DNA from: Piromyces finnis
Taxonomy: Eukaryota > Neocallimastigomycota > Neocallimastigomycetes > Neocallimastigales > Neocallimastigaceae
DNA length: 64,000 nucleotides
Direction: 5' to 3'
Assembly: GCA_002104945.1 (NCBI GenBank)
Contig: MCFH01000084.1
Location: 1 to 64,000, forward strand
This document shows positions 20,131 through 32,204 of the stretch, piece by piece. The stretch's first letter is position 1; every line of letters begins with the position of its first letter. A program made the position numbers and the translations under genes. The notes below the pieces were generated by a model. The model saw only the letters and a list, made by a program, of their open reading frames with translations. It was not told the DNA's origin and did no database searches.

Positions 20131-20968
20131 TGTAAAATATTCTAAAGTTCAGGTTTGTATACAACACTAAACTAACAATTAAACTAATTATTTTTAATAA
20201 TAATTTTTATTTATTTATTTATTTATTTTTAAAACTATACTAACTAAACAACCGTTGATTACTTTACCGTGAAGGATATTTCACCAGAGCCCTCACTAGG
20301 TAATCAATTTATATTTATTTAAAACTAAAATTATTAATCTAAACTATAAACTAATTATAAACTAATGTTAATTTATCTAAACAAAATTAACCTATACGAT
20401 TTTCCAACTATCGTTTCAATAGTTGAAAAATTCTCTTTATTTATACTTTTTAAATAAATTGAATAAATTCTAATATACATGTTTTAATATTATAATTTTA
20501 CACTGTTTACATTTATACATTTATTAAAAGAAATTATTTGTATTAAACTATTTAAATTCAATTTATTTACTAAAGAATTTTCTAAACTTAAAATAAAGTT
20601 TTGATTTATTTACTATATGGTTGATTATATTTCAAACATATATTCAATTTATTTATTTCTAATTTTGAGGCTTAGTTTATAAAAAAAATTTTTTATTATC
20701 TAAAATATTTATTGGTTAAAATTTATTTAATTTAAAATTTTATTTTATCATCAAAAACTTTATCTTATCATAAAATTAAATTTTACATAAATTTATGTTA
20801 ATGTATTGTGATATAAATTTTTGTAATTAAAAAATAAAATTTACATAAATTTATGTTAATGTATTGTGATATGAATTTTATGGAAATTTACGGTACATTA
20901 ATTTAATACATTATACATTATTTTAAATATGTATTAAATACATTATTCTATTAATACAATATTTTACA
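20131..20968 (+). mobile_element. Solo L4 LTR (P-type) with AATAA duplication
   Basis: 838 bp with 11-bp inverted termini, TGTAAAATATT ... AATATTTTACA. AATAA precedes (20126-20130) and follows (20969-20973). The first 35 bp match element P's LTR start. A reverse, truncated copy lies at 34433-34952. Confidence 0.88.

Positions 20969-21045
<77 letters not shown>
20969..21045. repeat. (AAT)n microsatellite
   Basis: About 77 bp of AAT repeats between two solo LTRs. Originally it was continuous with 20121-20130 and 22010-22151. Confidence 0.93.
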
Positions 21046-21047
<2 letters not shown>

Positions 21048-22009
21048 TGAAGATATTAACTGGATTTAAAACAAATTCAGATAATATCTATAATTAATTA
21101 AACATAATAATTAGAATTAAATAATCCCAATAATTATTTTAAAACACCTTTAAAAGTCACCTTTTAAATTTTGGTTCAGTGAAAGGGTTATGATTTCAAA
21201 AAATTTAATATCAATACACTATAACCCTTAACCAAAAATAAACAAACACGAAACAAGTGCTACGGCTATGAAACCAAGTTTATTAGAAAGCTTAAGGAAA
21301 AAGCTACATTTTGGTACAATCGCGGTCCTTCTAACTGGTCATTTAAGGAAGATATGATCATTTGAAGATTTTAATAAGTAAATTAAAATTAATATGATAT
21401 CAAGTATGGATCATAGACATTTCTTATGACTTGATGAAAATTAAAAAGATATCAATAGAAATTCTAATTATATTAATTTAATTAATGATAGTGACTGTTA
21501 CTAAAAATAGAACTAAACCATTTAGGTGTAACAGTTAACATTTATAAATTAAATAATTTTAATTATTATAAAATAGGTTAATGGATCAAGTGTTTAAATG
21601 ATTAATCATATGTTTATTTTATTTTATGTCATGACAAAACAAACAAACAAACAAACAAACAATCTTATTATATTATTAACATATTACATGTAATACTTTA
21701 TTTTTATCAATTTAATAATCTGAACAAAGAATATAAAATAGAATGAATTGAATTTGGTTTTAATTCTTTGTAAAGATTATAGTTATAATCTTAATTATAT
21801 AGTTATTAAATATATTAACATTTATATTATTATTATTAATAAATAAATAAAATTTTATAAAAAAAGTTATTCTAAAGAATAAATATTAATTTTTCATTTG
21901 GAAGTTTAAAGGGTTATTTTATATTTAAATTTAATTTCTTAAAAACATATTTACTATATAATTGATAACATTCTGACCTGGCCGCATAACCAAATCCAAA
22001 AACTTAACA
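21046..22009 (+). mobile_element. Solo LM LTR (element M family) with AATAA duplication
   Basis: 964 bp, TGTGAAGATATTAAC ... AAAACTTAACA, the same family as the 3' LTR of element M at 27048-27997 (opposite strand). Flanks are AATAA (21041-21045 and 22010-22014) inside the AAT repeat. Confidence 0.9.
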
Positions 22010-22151
<142 letters not shown>

Positions 22152-24703
22152 TTGATCCTACAAATGAAGTTGGATCACCTACCTTCTCTACTGGTGGAAA
22201 CAATCAAAACCAAAATAGTAATAATGCTGATTTTTACGAGAGAAATGATAAGTGTATAAAAATTTTAGGATATTTGGTACAAAGATCACGAGAAACAGCA
22301 GTATCTGTTAAAGGAAAATTATTAAAATTTGATGTATGAAATAATTGCGGGATATTAGAAAATTAATTTATAAAAATTCCTTTAGGTATTAAAATCCAAG
22401 ATCAGTTACCAGTACATAATGATCCATCTAACGCCAATAATAACGGTGTTATAAACATATTATATTTGCCACAATCAGATGCATTAGGGAATCATGTTGA
22501 TGTTGAATCTAATTTCAAAGATTTTAAATTTAATAGAAATCACTTAAAAAGTAATAATAAAATTGATGATAATTATGGATTCATATTTACTCCAACTGAG
22601 TATAATTCAATTGACACTTCATATAAAGATTTTTATACGGCAATTACTATTGGTGATATTGAAGATGGAACAGGTAATCTATATACTCCACCAGGAAATT
22701 GACAAAAAGAAAAACTAACATTTTATGTTTTCAACAAAGACAAAAATGGTGATAATATAAAAATTAAAAATCATCATAAAGCGGATAACTAGCATACCAT
22801 CAATAATCATGTTATTGTTATGGATAAAGTTATTGACATGGCTTCACACTTTACAAATGCCTGCAGTCAAGGAGGAAATTCAGCTGCCGGTACGTCGTCT
22901 TCTATAGTAATAACAAAAAGAGCCGACAATGTAAGGTATCCATGTAATAAAGCAAAATATAGCAATTTAAATAAATATAAAAATAAATTAGATAATACCA
23001 AGATTGAAAATAAGATTTCTTCTTTAACAAATGGTCTCAAATTACAAGAATATGAAGTAGCCATAAATGAAATTGATAAAAGTGAAAGTGAATTTATAAA
23101 AGCGTCAGCCAATATGATGGATAGTCAAAACGACAAAATAGATACGGAAGGAATATCTATTTTGTCGTTTTGACTATCCATCATATCAGAGAATATCTTC
23201 AACAACATTCCATATCCAACGGTGATCAAAACATGTTTATGAATATCGAGAATGAATCTTTTCTATAGCAAAATGAAGAAATATTTAAAAAATTTAAAAA
23301 AAATTGCAAAGTATACAAGATCAAAAGAAGACAACGAGAAGATTAATAATGTTGTATTAATGAAGAATTCCATATACCAATCTACAAAGGAAAATTTAAA
23401 TAATGAAGATTTTATCAAACTAAGTAATAGAGGAATCGAAAACTTTGAAAACTTTTTTAAGTATAAATGACCAGCAATCAAAATTGGAAATCGAAACTAT
23501 TAATAATTACTTTTCTTTTCTGTCATTATTTGATGATAATGATGATGGTAATAGTAATGGAATGGTCAGTCCAACGAAAATGATAATAATAACGATAATG
23601 TCATGTCAACAAATAATGATGGCCTGGCAGTCGAAATGGATGATAATGGAAATCTCGGCAGTAGTATAGATGTTAAAAGTATTGATGTTAAAGCATCTTC
23701 TTATGGAGAAGCTTTAGAATTAATTATAGATAAACTCTTGAATCGCATTGATTATGATGATGATAAAGAAAAAGACAGCATAGCAAGATTTCTTGGGAAA
23801 ATTTATCGTTTTTTACCTTTGCGTTCTATTTCTGATCCTGATCCGGACACCACCGCTACTTTGAATCATTTATATAGTGCTGTATATGATAAATTAACCA
23901 ATAACAATCTGGAATATAAGGAAGAGTTAGAAAAGCCTATAAACAATGAAAAATCAAGTTATTTAAGTAAAAGAGAAAAGGTATATACTCAAAAATTTAA
24001 TTTAGTAAAAGATAGCCACTTTCATCCATTGGAAATCCTCAAAAAATCAATGAAGTTTTTCAAACAAACGATGGAAATACATATAACAGATATAAAAAAT
24101 TAATTGCGAACTTGCTCAAGTACAAATTAATAGAAGGAATTAAAAATAATTCGTCTGATATTAAAAATTTAGTTTTAAGTTAATTAAACAAACTAGCTGA
24201 AATATATAATAAATATAAACAAGAATTAGCAAATACTAAAGATTCAGGTTTGAACGGTTTTGAAGGAAAACTACTAAAAATGGCAGATATATTAGATATA
24301 TATAATGACGTTTATTCCGTTGCTCTCACAAACGGAGTAATAGAATACACAGAAAAAAGTAAAATACTTTTACCACTTGAACCTAATTAAAAAATGATAA
24401 AATATTTAAATGTCTTAAAAGTATAAAAGACTAGTTAGATTAATGAAATCTTTAAAAATATTTGATATAAACTTACTTCCGCATAATGGTATGGAAAACA
24501 AATTCAATGAGCCATCTTATGAAAATTTGTCAAACCAGGAGAATTCATTATCTTTAAGTGATACATGTAAAAATATAGAAAATTTAGATTTGTCATCATT
24601 CAGACCTTTTTCCAACCTTGTTATATTTTTGAGTATTTTCAAAGTTTTAGATAATTATTTAAAAGGTACTGAAGAAAAATACATTACTGATAATGCGGCC
24701 AGA
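22152..24703 (+). pseudogene. Decayed Asn-rich host gene, main part
   Basis: A chain of frames on one strand, broken by stops and shifts, shows a formerly long protein. Recognisable stretches are YLVQRSRETAVSVKGKLLKF (about 22270-22335), GFIFTPTEYNSIDTSYKDFY (about 22580-22640), MASHFTNACSQGGNSAAGTS (about 22838-22897), a 166-codon frame at 23603-24103 (SSYGEALELIIDKLLNRIDY; LPLRSISDPDPDTTATLNHL) and 24443-24703. No family is recognised. Composition is Asn-, Asp-, Lys- and Ser-rich, as in large AT-biased eukaryotic proteins. It contains a 33-bp-arm palindrome at 23112 and is interrupted by a solo LTR at 24704. Confidence 0.5.
23112..23186. repeat. Perfect palindrome, 33-bp arms, 9-nt spacer
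   Basis: ATATGATGGATAGTCAAAAC... on the left is mirrored exactly by ...GTTTTGACTATCCATCATAT on the right (23112-23144 and 23154-23186). It lies inside the decayed host gene, and the right arm introduces a stop. Confidence 0.95.
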
Positions 24704-25327
24704 TGTAAAGATATCAAACGCCATAGATTAATATCTTTAATGTAACTTGCCATAAATATTATTGTTTAAGTTACACAAATTATATTCAGAAAAAGAAAAT
24801 GAGACATAATTTATTTATTAATAATTAAAGTTTAAAACAAAATAAATTATTAATTTATTTTTAATGTTTAACAAGTAAATTAAAATTCTCAATTTAAATC
24901 CATAGTTTTAGTATTGTTTTTTCATAGAAATAGATAAATAATATATAAATAATAAATGATTAATATATCAGTAATACATGGGCACATATTCAAATTGAAT
25001 AGTACTTAATTTGAATTGCCAATTGTATTTTACTAAAAATAGTTATAGTTTAAATATTTATTAATAATTAAGATTTTAGTGTAGATTTTAAATAATAATA
25101 CATAAGAAATAAATAGTTATAATATAATATAATATAATATAAATGTATTTAGGAAAAATATAAATAGAAGATATTTTTCATCATTTCATCGATGTAATTG
25201 TTATTAATAAAATTTCTATTATAATAAAGGATTTTTTAAAAAACAATTTTATTTCTTATTTTATTTATTTAAGTGTTATTATAATAGAATAGATATCCTA
25301 ATCTATTCTTTCAATGTCAACATTACA
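24704..25327 (+). mobile_element. Solo L1 LTR, older copy
   Basis: 624 bp, TGTAAAG ... CAACATTACA. Its terminal inverted repeat is degraded (GATATCAAAC versus AGATTAATATC). The flanks CCAGA (24699-24703) and TCAGA (25328-25332) are a duplication with one change, fitting an older insertion. Confidence 0.88.
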
Positions 25328-25525
25328 TCAGATTAGTGCAAGTTAATTCAAATGACGTCAATGAATAATGAAAAGTTATTACTAATGAATAATGAAATAA
25401 AGGTAAATGAAGATTCTGGTGAAATTTTGCAAGATACTCTTGTCGAAGGTGAAAATAGTATTAGAAGTGCAATGAATGACAAGATTCAGAGTGGATTTAA
25501 AGTTATAATTAATAGGTTAGGATAG
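25328..25525 (+). pseudogene. Decayed host gene, part after the LTR
   Basis: A frame of about 60 codons (MNNEIKVNEDSGEILQDTLV; GENSIRSAMNDKIQSGFKV) ends in TAG at about 25523. It probably continues the gene interrupted at 24703. No domain recognised. Confidence 0.4.
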
Positions 25526-25788
25526 GCTTAATTATATAGTAAATAATAATATTTTTTAAAAAATAAAAGAATAATAAATATAATATTTAAGGAATTATTT
25601 TATTTAATTTTTATAATATAAATAAATAATAATTATCAATTTTAAATATTGAATTTACTATATAAAAATGAGTATTAATAATCTCACAAAGAACTTCTTA
25701 AAGTTGTTCTTTGTTCAACTTATTTATATTTTCATTTTTAATATAATATTGATATTCATAAAGTATAATAATAATTTAAGTTATACAT
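25526..25788. other. AT-rich spacer
   Basis: Nothing coding. It contains a small inverted repeat (AAGAACTT/AAGTTGTTCTT around 25688-25712). Confidence 0.5.
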
Positions 25789-25955
25789 GTATAATAATAT
25801 AAATATAAATATAAATATAAATATAAATATAAATATAAATATAAATATAAATATAAATATAAATATAAATATAAATATAAATATAAATATAAATATAAAT
25901 ATAAATATAAATATAAATATAAATATAAATATAAATATAAATATAAATATAAATA
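25789..25955. repeat. (AATATA)n hexanucleotide repeat
   Basis: About 27 uninterrupted AATATA units. It reads as (Asn-Ile)n in one frame, which is not evidence of a gene. Confidence 0.95.
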
Positions 25956-26052
25956 TTAATAAAATATAATAATAATATAATATAATTTTCTTTAAATATC
26001 GATATTAATAAGTTGTTAAAAATAATATTAATAATTATTTAAATGAATTTTA

Positions 26053-26161
26053 TTTTACTAATTGGTTTGTTTAATATTAATTAATTGTTACACTATTTAT
26101 CTCCGGATAATAAATAGCTTTCCAATTAATATTTATATTAAATAAACTATTATTAGTAAAA
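26053..26161. repeat. Long imperfect hairpin
   Basis: Nested complementary blocks fold the whole 109 bp: TTTTACTAAT/ATTAGTAAAA outside, TTTAATATTAATTAATTG against CAATTAATATTTATATTAAA in the middle, CTATTTAT/ATAAATAG inside, with a CTCCGG loop. It could be a MITE-like foldback or a remnant of LTR sequence. No target duplication was recognised. Confidence 0.6.
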
Positions 26162-26234
26162 TATTATTAAATTAATATTTTAATTAATTTAACTAATAAT
26201 TCAAAATTATGAAATTTCATGAATTGTGATTTTG

Positions 26235-27044
26235 ACATTAACTATTTAGATTCCTTACTATTGTTTAATTCTATTTTTAAAATATAAAAATTATAATATA
26301 TAATTTTTATACATTTTTCTAGTAATTATTAATATTTTTATTATACAGTTATATTATTTGTATATATTTATTTATTACCTTTAATATTAGTCTTATTATA
26401 ATGTTTTATACTTATAAAATTTCACTTAATTCTTATTATTAGAATGATTGTATATTTTATTATTAATTAAGATTTATTTTATTAATTAACTTTATTGTAT
26501 AATATTTTATAATTTAAAATTATGGCATAGAATTTAATTATAATTTTTACTGAAATATGCAACTGTTACACACAAAATAGAAGATACCTCGGCAGAAAAA
26601 TTATTATTTATGTCTAAATAAGGAATTAATTGAATAATATAATTTTATTATATGTTATAATTGAATATATAATATATGATATGTAAAAATGTTACACATA
26701 TCATAAATTAAAAATTTATTAATTATAAATTAAAAATTTTTCTATTCAAATATTAAGAGATTATTCATAATATATATTAAGGATTTAATTAATATATGAT
26801 ACAGTGAATGATCCATATATTATGAATGAAATTAGTTTAAATCCTTAGCTATCCAAAATTATTAAATTTCAAATGATAGATAGTTGAAAAAAGTACGAGG
26901 ATTTTTGAGAAAAATTTTAAAAATTGAAAAATCAAAAATAAATTAAATGAATAAAAATTAAAATTAAATAAATTTTTATTTTTATAACTATTCAAGTGTA
27001 TTGTGATATCTTATTTGAACAGTAGCATCTTATGATTCGTTACA
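26235..27044 (+). repeat. L3 LTR, second copy, 5' end lost
   Basis: It matches the L3 LTR at 19255-20120 from AACTATTTAGATTCCTTACT onward and ends ATTCGTTACA at 27044. The TGTTAAGG end is not seen. Its right end is 3 bp from the element M LTR. Confidence 0.75.
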
Positions 27045-27047
27045 AAA

Positions 27048-27997
27048 TGTTAAGTTTTTGGATTTGGTTATGCGGCCAGGTCAGAATGTTATCAATTATA
27101 TAGTAAATATGTTTTTTAAGAAATTAAATTTAAATATAAAATAACCCTTTAAACTTCCAAATAAAAAATTAATATTTATTCTTTAGAATAACTTTTTTAT
27201 AAAATTTTATTTATTTAATAATAATAATATAAATGATAATATATTTAATAACTATATAATTAAGATTATAACTATAATCTTTACAAAGAATTAAAATCGA
27301 ATTCAATTCATTCTATTTTATATTCTTTGTTCAGATTATTAAATTGATAAAAATAAAGTATTACATGTAATAAATTAATAACATAATAAAATTGTTTGTT
27401 TTTTTGTTTGTTTGTCATGACATAAAAATAAAATAAACATATGATTAATCATTTAAACACTTGATCCATTAACCAATTTTATAATAATTAGAATTATTTA
27501 ATTTATAAATGTTAACTGTTACACCTAAATGGTTTAGTTCTATTTTTAGTAACAGTCACTATCATTAATTAAATTAATATAATTAAAATTTCTATTGATA
27601 TCTTTTTAATTTTCGTCAAGTCATAAGAAATGTCTATGATCCATACTTGATATCATATTGATTTTAATTTACTTATTAAAATCTTCAAATGACCATATCT
27701 TTCTTAAATGACCAGTTAGAAGGACCGCGATTGTACCAAAATGTAGCTTTTTCCTTAAGCTTTCTAATAAACTTGGTTTCATAGCCGTAGCACTTGTTTC
27801 GTGTTTGTTTATTTTTGGTTAAGGGTTATAGTGTATTGATATTAAATTTTTGAAATCATAACCCTTTCACTGAACCAAAATTTAAAAGGTGACTTTTAAA
27901 GGTGTTTTAAAATAATTATTTGGATCATTTAATTCTAATTATTATGTTTAATTATAGATATTATCTGAATGTTTTAAATCCAGTTAATATCTTCACA
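27048..27997 (-). repeat. Element M 3' LTR (family LM)
   Basis: 950 bp; on the minus strand TGTGAAGATATTAAC ... AAACTTAACA. The same family is inserted as a solo LTR at 21046-22009. Confidence 0.9.
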
Positions 27998-28403
27998 ACG
28001 CCCTCCCTAGGAATTCGTATTCCAGACGAATTCTAGAAACTGGGGCGAGAAATAAAAATTTTTGATTTTAAAAAATTTTTGCGAGAGGAAGTAATAATTT
28101 TAAAAGGTCACTTGGCCATTGTGAGATTTTTGAAATTTCACTTTTTGAAAAATTTCTTTGTTGATAAAATTTTAATAATAAAATTGATAAAGTAAGATTT
28201 AAAAATGATAATAGAAATAAAAAATAATAAAGTTTTAATATAATAATTGAAAAATATTAAGTGTAAAAATTTTGAAATGTTGAAATTTCAAAATTTTGTG
28301 ATGAGTTAAATTTCGAAATTTAGTTGTTATAAAAATTTTTTGTAATTGTTGTAAAAGTTATTTTTAGAGAATTATTGACTTATTAATATAATAATAATTA
28401 ATT
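27998..28403 (-). other. Element M 3' noncoding region
   Basis: Between the integrase end and the LTR there is no frame. It is A/T-rich apart from the purine tract next to the LTR. Confidence 0.6.
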
Positions 28404-29619
28404 ATATGCTATAGAAGCATAATGTCGTCCACTTTTTAAATATTTTTGATAAATGAATTGGTTACGTGGATTGTCTTCTACTTCACTTGCTGGTACCCAA
28501 TTGTAAGTAGGGCGGTATTTATATCGAATTTTATTCATATCGTTGTTGTTTATAATTGGTACGGAATTCAGATATTTCCACTATATCTTTTATTGATTCT
28601 GGATCCGCAGTTCTATTTAAAAATTCTTTTGGAGTTGGTTTATAAGGTTCTAACTCAGATACATGAAATATTGGATAGTGTTTGGGAAAAGGTGATTTTT
28701 TGATATCAATTTCATAATTGTTATTTCTTAAAACTTGAGTTATTTTATATGGACCATATTTGCAAGGAGCTAATTTGGAACTATTTTCAATATTTAAGGA
28801 AGGTGGGGCTTGAATCCAAACTAGATCATCAATTTTAAATTTTGGAGCTTCTAAACGACTTTTATCCACTCTTCTTTTATACAATTCTTTGGAGCGTAGT
28901 AACACTTCTTTTATGTGGTTGAATGCATCATTAACGTTTTGAACTAGTTTATGATTAATATTACATTGTGGTAATAGGGTCATTTCATCCATCGGAGGAT
29001 GAAAACCATAATTAATGAAGAATGGTGTTTCTTTGGTTGATTCATTAACAGCATTGTTATAAGCGAATTCTGCAAGTGGAAGCCAGTCAACCCAATCGTC
29101 ATGATAGAAAGACTTGGAATAACATCTAAGATACTGTTCAATAAAAGAATTTGACCTCTCGACCTGTCCAACAGTTTCATGATGGTCAGTAGTAGCTATT
29201 CTTGGATGAATATATAATAAATCCAAAAATTCGAGCCAAACATCACTTGTGAATTGTGAGCCTCTATCAGTATATAGGTCATAAGGGAGACCATGTAGAC
29301 GATATACATTGTTTAAAAAAGCTTTTGCAGTTTGTGCTGCATTTGGAACTTGTTTAAACGGAACTAGGTGAATCATTTTGGAAAAGCGGTCAACCACTAC
29401 CATAATAACGGTGTATCCTTTAGACTCAGGAAGGCCACAAAGAAAGTCAATTTCTATAGATTTCCATGGACGTTCTGGAGTATCTAAAGGTTGCAATTTT
29501 CCATACTTACGATGTCTAGTTACTTTATTTCTTGCGCATGTTTCACAAGAATTAACAAATTAAGTGACATCATCCTTAATTTTAGGCCACCAAAAATTTC
29601 GAGTTATCAATTCTAAAGT
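28404..29619 (-). pseudogene. Element M integrase
   Basis: It continues pol after a TGA (about 29617-29619) that follows AGHLGIK. A second in-frame TAA lies in the zinc finger (DDVT*FVNSCETC, about 29562). The core is good: DRGSQFTSDVW, VVVDRFSKMIH, HHETVGQVERSNSFIEQYL. It ends with FKIDDLVWIQAPP and KHYPIFHVSELEPYKP. After FRTNYKQQRYE the frame is lost by one base, but the next frame supplies KYRPTYNWVPASEVEDNPRN, a degenerate chromodomain-like end. Confidence 0.85.
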
Positions 29620-31446
29620 TCATTTTATACCAAGATGTCCAGCAGAGGGTTGTTCATGATATTTCATAAGAACATCTAAACGTAGTTTTTCAGGAATATA
29701 AACTAAGTTATTATATAGAATAAGATTATTTTTTAATTCAAACTTGTTCATTTTCCTAAATGGTTTATAAGCCTTTTGGTCATTATATGGGCTGAAATAT
29801 AACATAATATCCTTAGCGGTTTCATCGTCCTTTAAGTATTGAATAACTTGTTCCAAGAAGTTACTCATGATACCTATGAAGCTTGGTATTAGTTTCACAT
29901 TTTTTGAGTCTAAAATAAATTCTGGCTTTACTTCATAAGTCTTATCCATGTAATCAGGTCTGCGAGATAGACTATCAGATTTACCATTCTTACGACCTTG
30001 TCTGTATATAAGTTCAAAATCGTATTCTTGAAAGAAAAGGTGCCAGCGATGTTGTCTTTGATTACCTACCTTTCCTCCAAAAGTATAAAGTAAGTTTCTA
30101 TGATCAGTGTAGACTTTTATTTTATGCTTAGCACCAAGAAGAAGGTGCCTCCAAGTGGAGAAAGAATCCTTAATGGCTAATAATTCTTTATCTGTTATAG
30201 AATAGTTAACTTCAGAACTACTGAGACTTCTGGAATAGTAAGCAACAGGATGTAAACGATTTTCTGAATCATATTGAGATAGTATAGAACCAATAGCGAC
30301 ATTACTTGCATCACATTCTAAAATATATTGTTTTTGAGGATCAGGATGTGATAAAATAGGTGCGGAAGTTAAACGAGTTTTTAAAATATTAAATGAGGAT
30401 TCACATTCTGTAGACCACTTGAACTTTGCATTCTTTTTTGTTAAGTTGTGGAGGGGTTTAGCCAAGTCTGCAAAATTCATTACAAGGCGTCTATAGTAGT
30501 TACAAAGACCTAAAAATCTTTGTACATCCTTAACTGTGGTAGGAGTAGGCCAATTTTTGATTGATTCTATCTTTTTTGGGTCGGTAGCAATTCCTGAACC
30601 TGAAATAACATACCCTAAGAATTCAACTTGTGGTTTGTCGAATTCACATTTAGGAAGCTTAGCGTATAGATTATTTTCTAATAGTTTTGAAAGAACTTCA
30701 CGTACATGTTGGTGATGTTCTTCTAAGGTTTTTGAAAATATAAGAATATCATCCAAATAGAGAATAACAGATTTTTCTAAGAAAGGTCTGAGAACAGAAT
30801 TTATAAATGCCTGGAAAGTAGTAGGAGCATTACGTAAATCAAATGGCATTACTAAATATTCATAGTGACCAAACTTTGTGCGAAAAGCAGTTTTATATTC
30901 GTCACCATTTCTTATTCTAACTAAATTATAAGCAGAGCGTAAGTCGAGCTTGGTGAAATAATTTGCACCTTTGACACGTTCGATAGTATCGGTAATAAGT
31001 GGTATTGGGTAGGAATTACGTATCGTTACAGAATTGAGTTTTTTATAATCAATACAAACTCTAAGAGTACCATCTTTCTTTTTCTGGAACACCACTGGAT
31101 ATCCTGCGGGTGATTCGGATGGTCTAATAAAGCCTTTTTCTAAATTTTCCTTGATATACTCTTCTAAAACTTTTGATTCTTCTTCTGATAAAGGATAGAT
31201 GGGACCATAATGAAGAGTAGCATCTTTTTCTAGTACTATTTTGCAATCTGTAATTCTATGTGGCGGTAGTTTATCAGCTTCTTGTTTGCTGAAAACTTTT
31301 GCCAAATCTCGATAGGGTTCTGGAATATCCTCAATAGTATGTTCTTCTAAATTGCTTACTTCTTCTGGTTTTTCGGACAAAAAAGTATGAATTAAATAAT
31401 TATAATTATATCCATCATAATTATTTTTATTTAATATAACTTTTTT
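29620..31446 (-). CDS. Element M RT, RNase H and integrase N-terminus
   Basis: About 600 codons. RT motifs are [46 protein letters not shown] and YLDDILIFS. RNase H has ECDASNVAIG, TDKELLAI and YTDHRNLLY with its acidic residues present. The integrase zinc finger starts with KYHEQPSAGHLGIK, where a TGA stops the frame. The frame is -1 to the protease frame and opens at the A-rich AAAAAAG (31446-31440), so a second ribosomal slip or an indel joins them. Confidence 0.88.
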   Translation of the reverse strand, partial: KKVILNKNNYDGYNYNYLIHTFLSEKPEEVSNLEEHTIEDIPEPYRDLAKVFSKQEADKLPPHRITDCKIVLEKDATLHYGPIYPLSEEESKVLEEYIKENLEKGFIRPSESPAGYPVVFQKKKDGTLRVCIDYKKLNSVTIRNSYPIPLITDTIERVKGANYFTKLDLRSAYNLVRIRNGDEYKTAFRTKFGHYEYLVMPFDLRNAPTTFQAFINSVLRPFLEKSVILYLDDILIFSKTLEEHHQHVREVLSKLLENNLYAKLPKCEFDKPQVEFLGYVISGSGIATDPKKIESIKNWPTPTTVKDVQRFLGLCNYYRRLVMNFADLAKPLHNLTKKNAKFKWSTECESSFNILKTRLTSAPILSHPDPQKQYILECDASNVAIGSILSQYDSENRLHPVAYYSRSLSSSEVNYSITDKELLAIKDSFSTWRHLLLGAKHKIKVYTDHRNLLYTFGGKVGNQRQHRWHLFFQEYDFELIYRQGRKNGKSDSLSRRPDYMDKTYEVKPEFILDSKNVKLIPSFIGIMSNFLEQVIQYLKDDETAKDIMLYFSPYNDQKAYKPFRKMNKFELKNNLILYNNLVYIPEKLRLDVLMKYHEQPSAGHLGIK

Positions 31447-32197
31447 GAAAATTTGGAACGTTTAGATTTGAATTTGTGGAATCGACCATTTTTCTTCTTC
31501 TTAAAGGTTTTGGATCTGAAATAAAAATTATGAATTTTATTTTTTAAATTATAAAAAATAGCGGAATATTTTTTATTATTATTTGCACCTGTAGAAGTGG
31601 TAGGTGTAGTATTCTTATCATTTCTATTATAAGAAATGAATTTTTCTAAATTTAAAAACTTAGTAGCATGATTCATATTGAATTTCTTTTTGTTAAAATC
31701 ATATTTTAAATTTGAATATAAATATTTTTTATTATAATTATAATGAATTTCATATTTGGACATGAATATATTTCCAAATAATAAATCTGTCGGAATATAA
31801 TCCGCAAGTAAAAATTTTTCTTTGAAATTGATGAAATGAAATTTATTGTTGATAAATAGTTTTAACTGGAAGTTTAGGTTGATATATTCATCAAGTTCAA
31901 TTGAAGTACCACTGATACCTTGTACAGTGATAACATTATTCATTTTATGAGAATGTAATTGTAATGTACGTAATAGTTTGTACGACATAAAATTACAATA
32001 AGATCCACTATCTAATAGTGATGTACATATAGTTTTATTATGTATTTTATTTGTACCTCCATTATTGGATAATATATATGTATTAAAAGTAAAGAATGTT
32101 GAAGGTAATGTATTATCTTTATTGATAGTGGGAAAAGTGTAGTTTAATATTTTTATATTCGAGTGGTGATGGGACTTCAATGGAAGTCCTTTATTTA
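31431..32197 (-). CDS. Element M protease
   Basis: Read in the -1 frame from the gag shift site. The aspartic protease shows SLLDSGSYCNFMSYKL and, ~75 residues later, PTDLLFGN, matching P (LDSGSYCNF, LLLGN). It is followed by a basic Lys/Asn-rich tail (KSKRSKFSKKLY) and a TAA at 31433-31431. There is no usable start codon, which fits production as a Gag-Pro fusion. Confidence 0.82.
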
Positions 32198-32204
32198 GTT
32201 TTTT
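32172..32204 (-). promoter_or_regulatory. M gag/protease -1 frameshift signal
   Basis: The gag frame ends A AAA AAC TAA: AAAAAAC at 32204-32198, stop at 32197-32195. After an 8-nt spacer (TAAATAAA) a perfect 7-bp stem GGACTTC (32189-32183)/GAAGTCC (32178-32172) closes a CATT tetraloop. Confidence 0.86.

Noticed and set aside
25787-25969. Asn-Ile repeat protein
   Set aside because: It is an in-frame reading of a hexanucleotide microsatellite without flanking coding signal.
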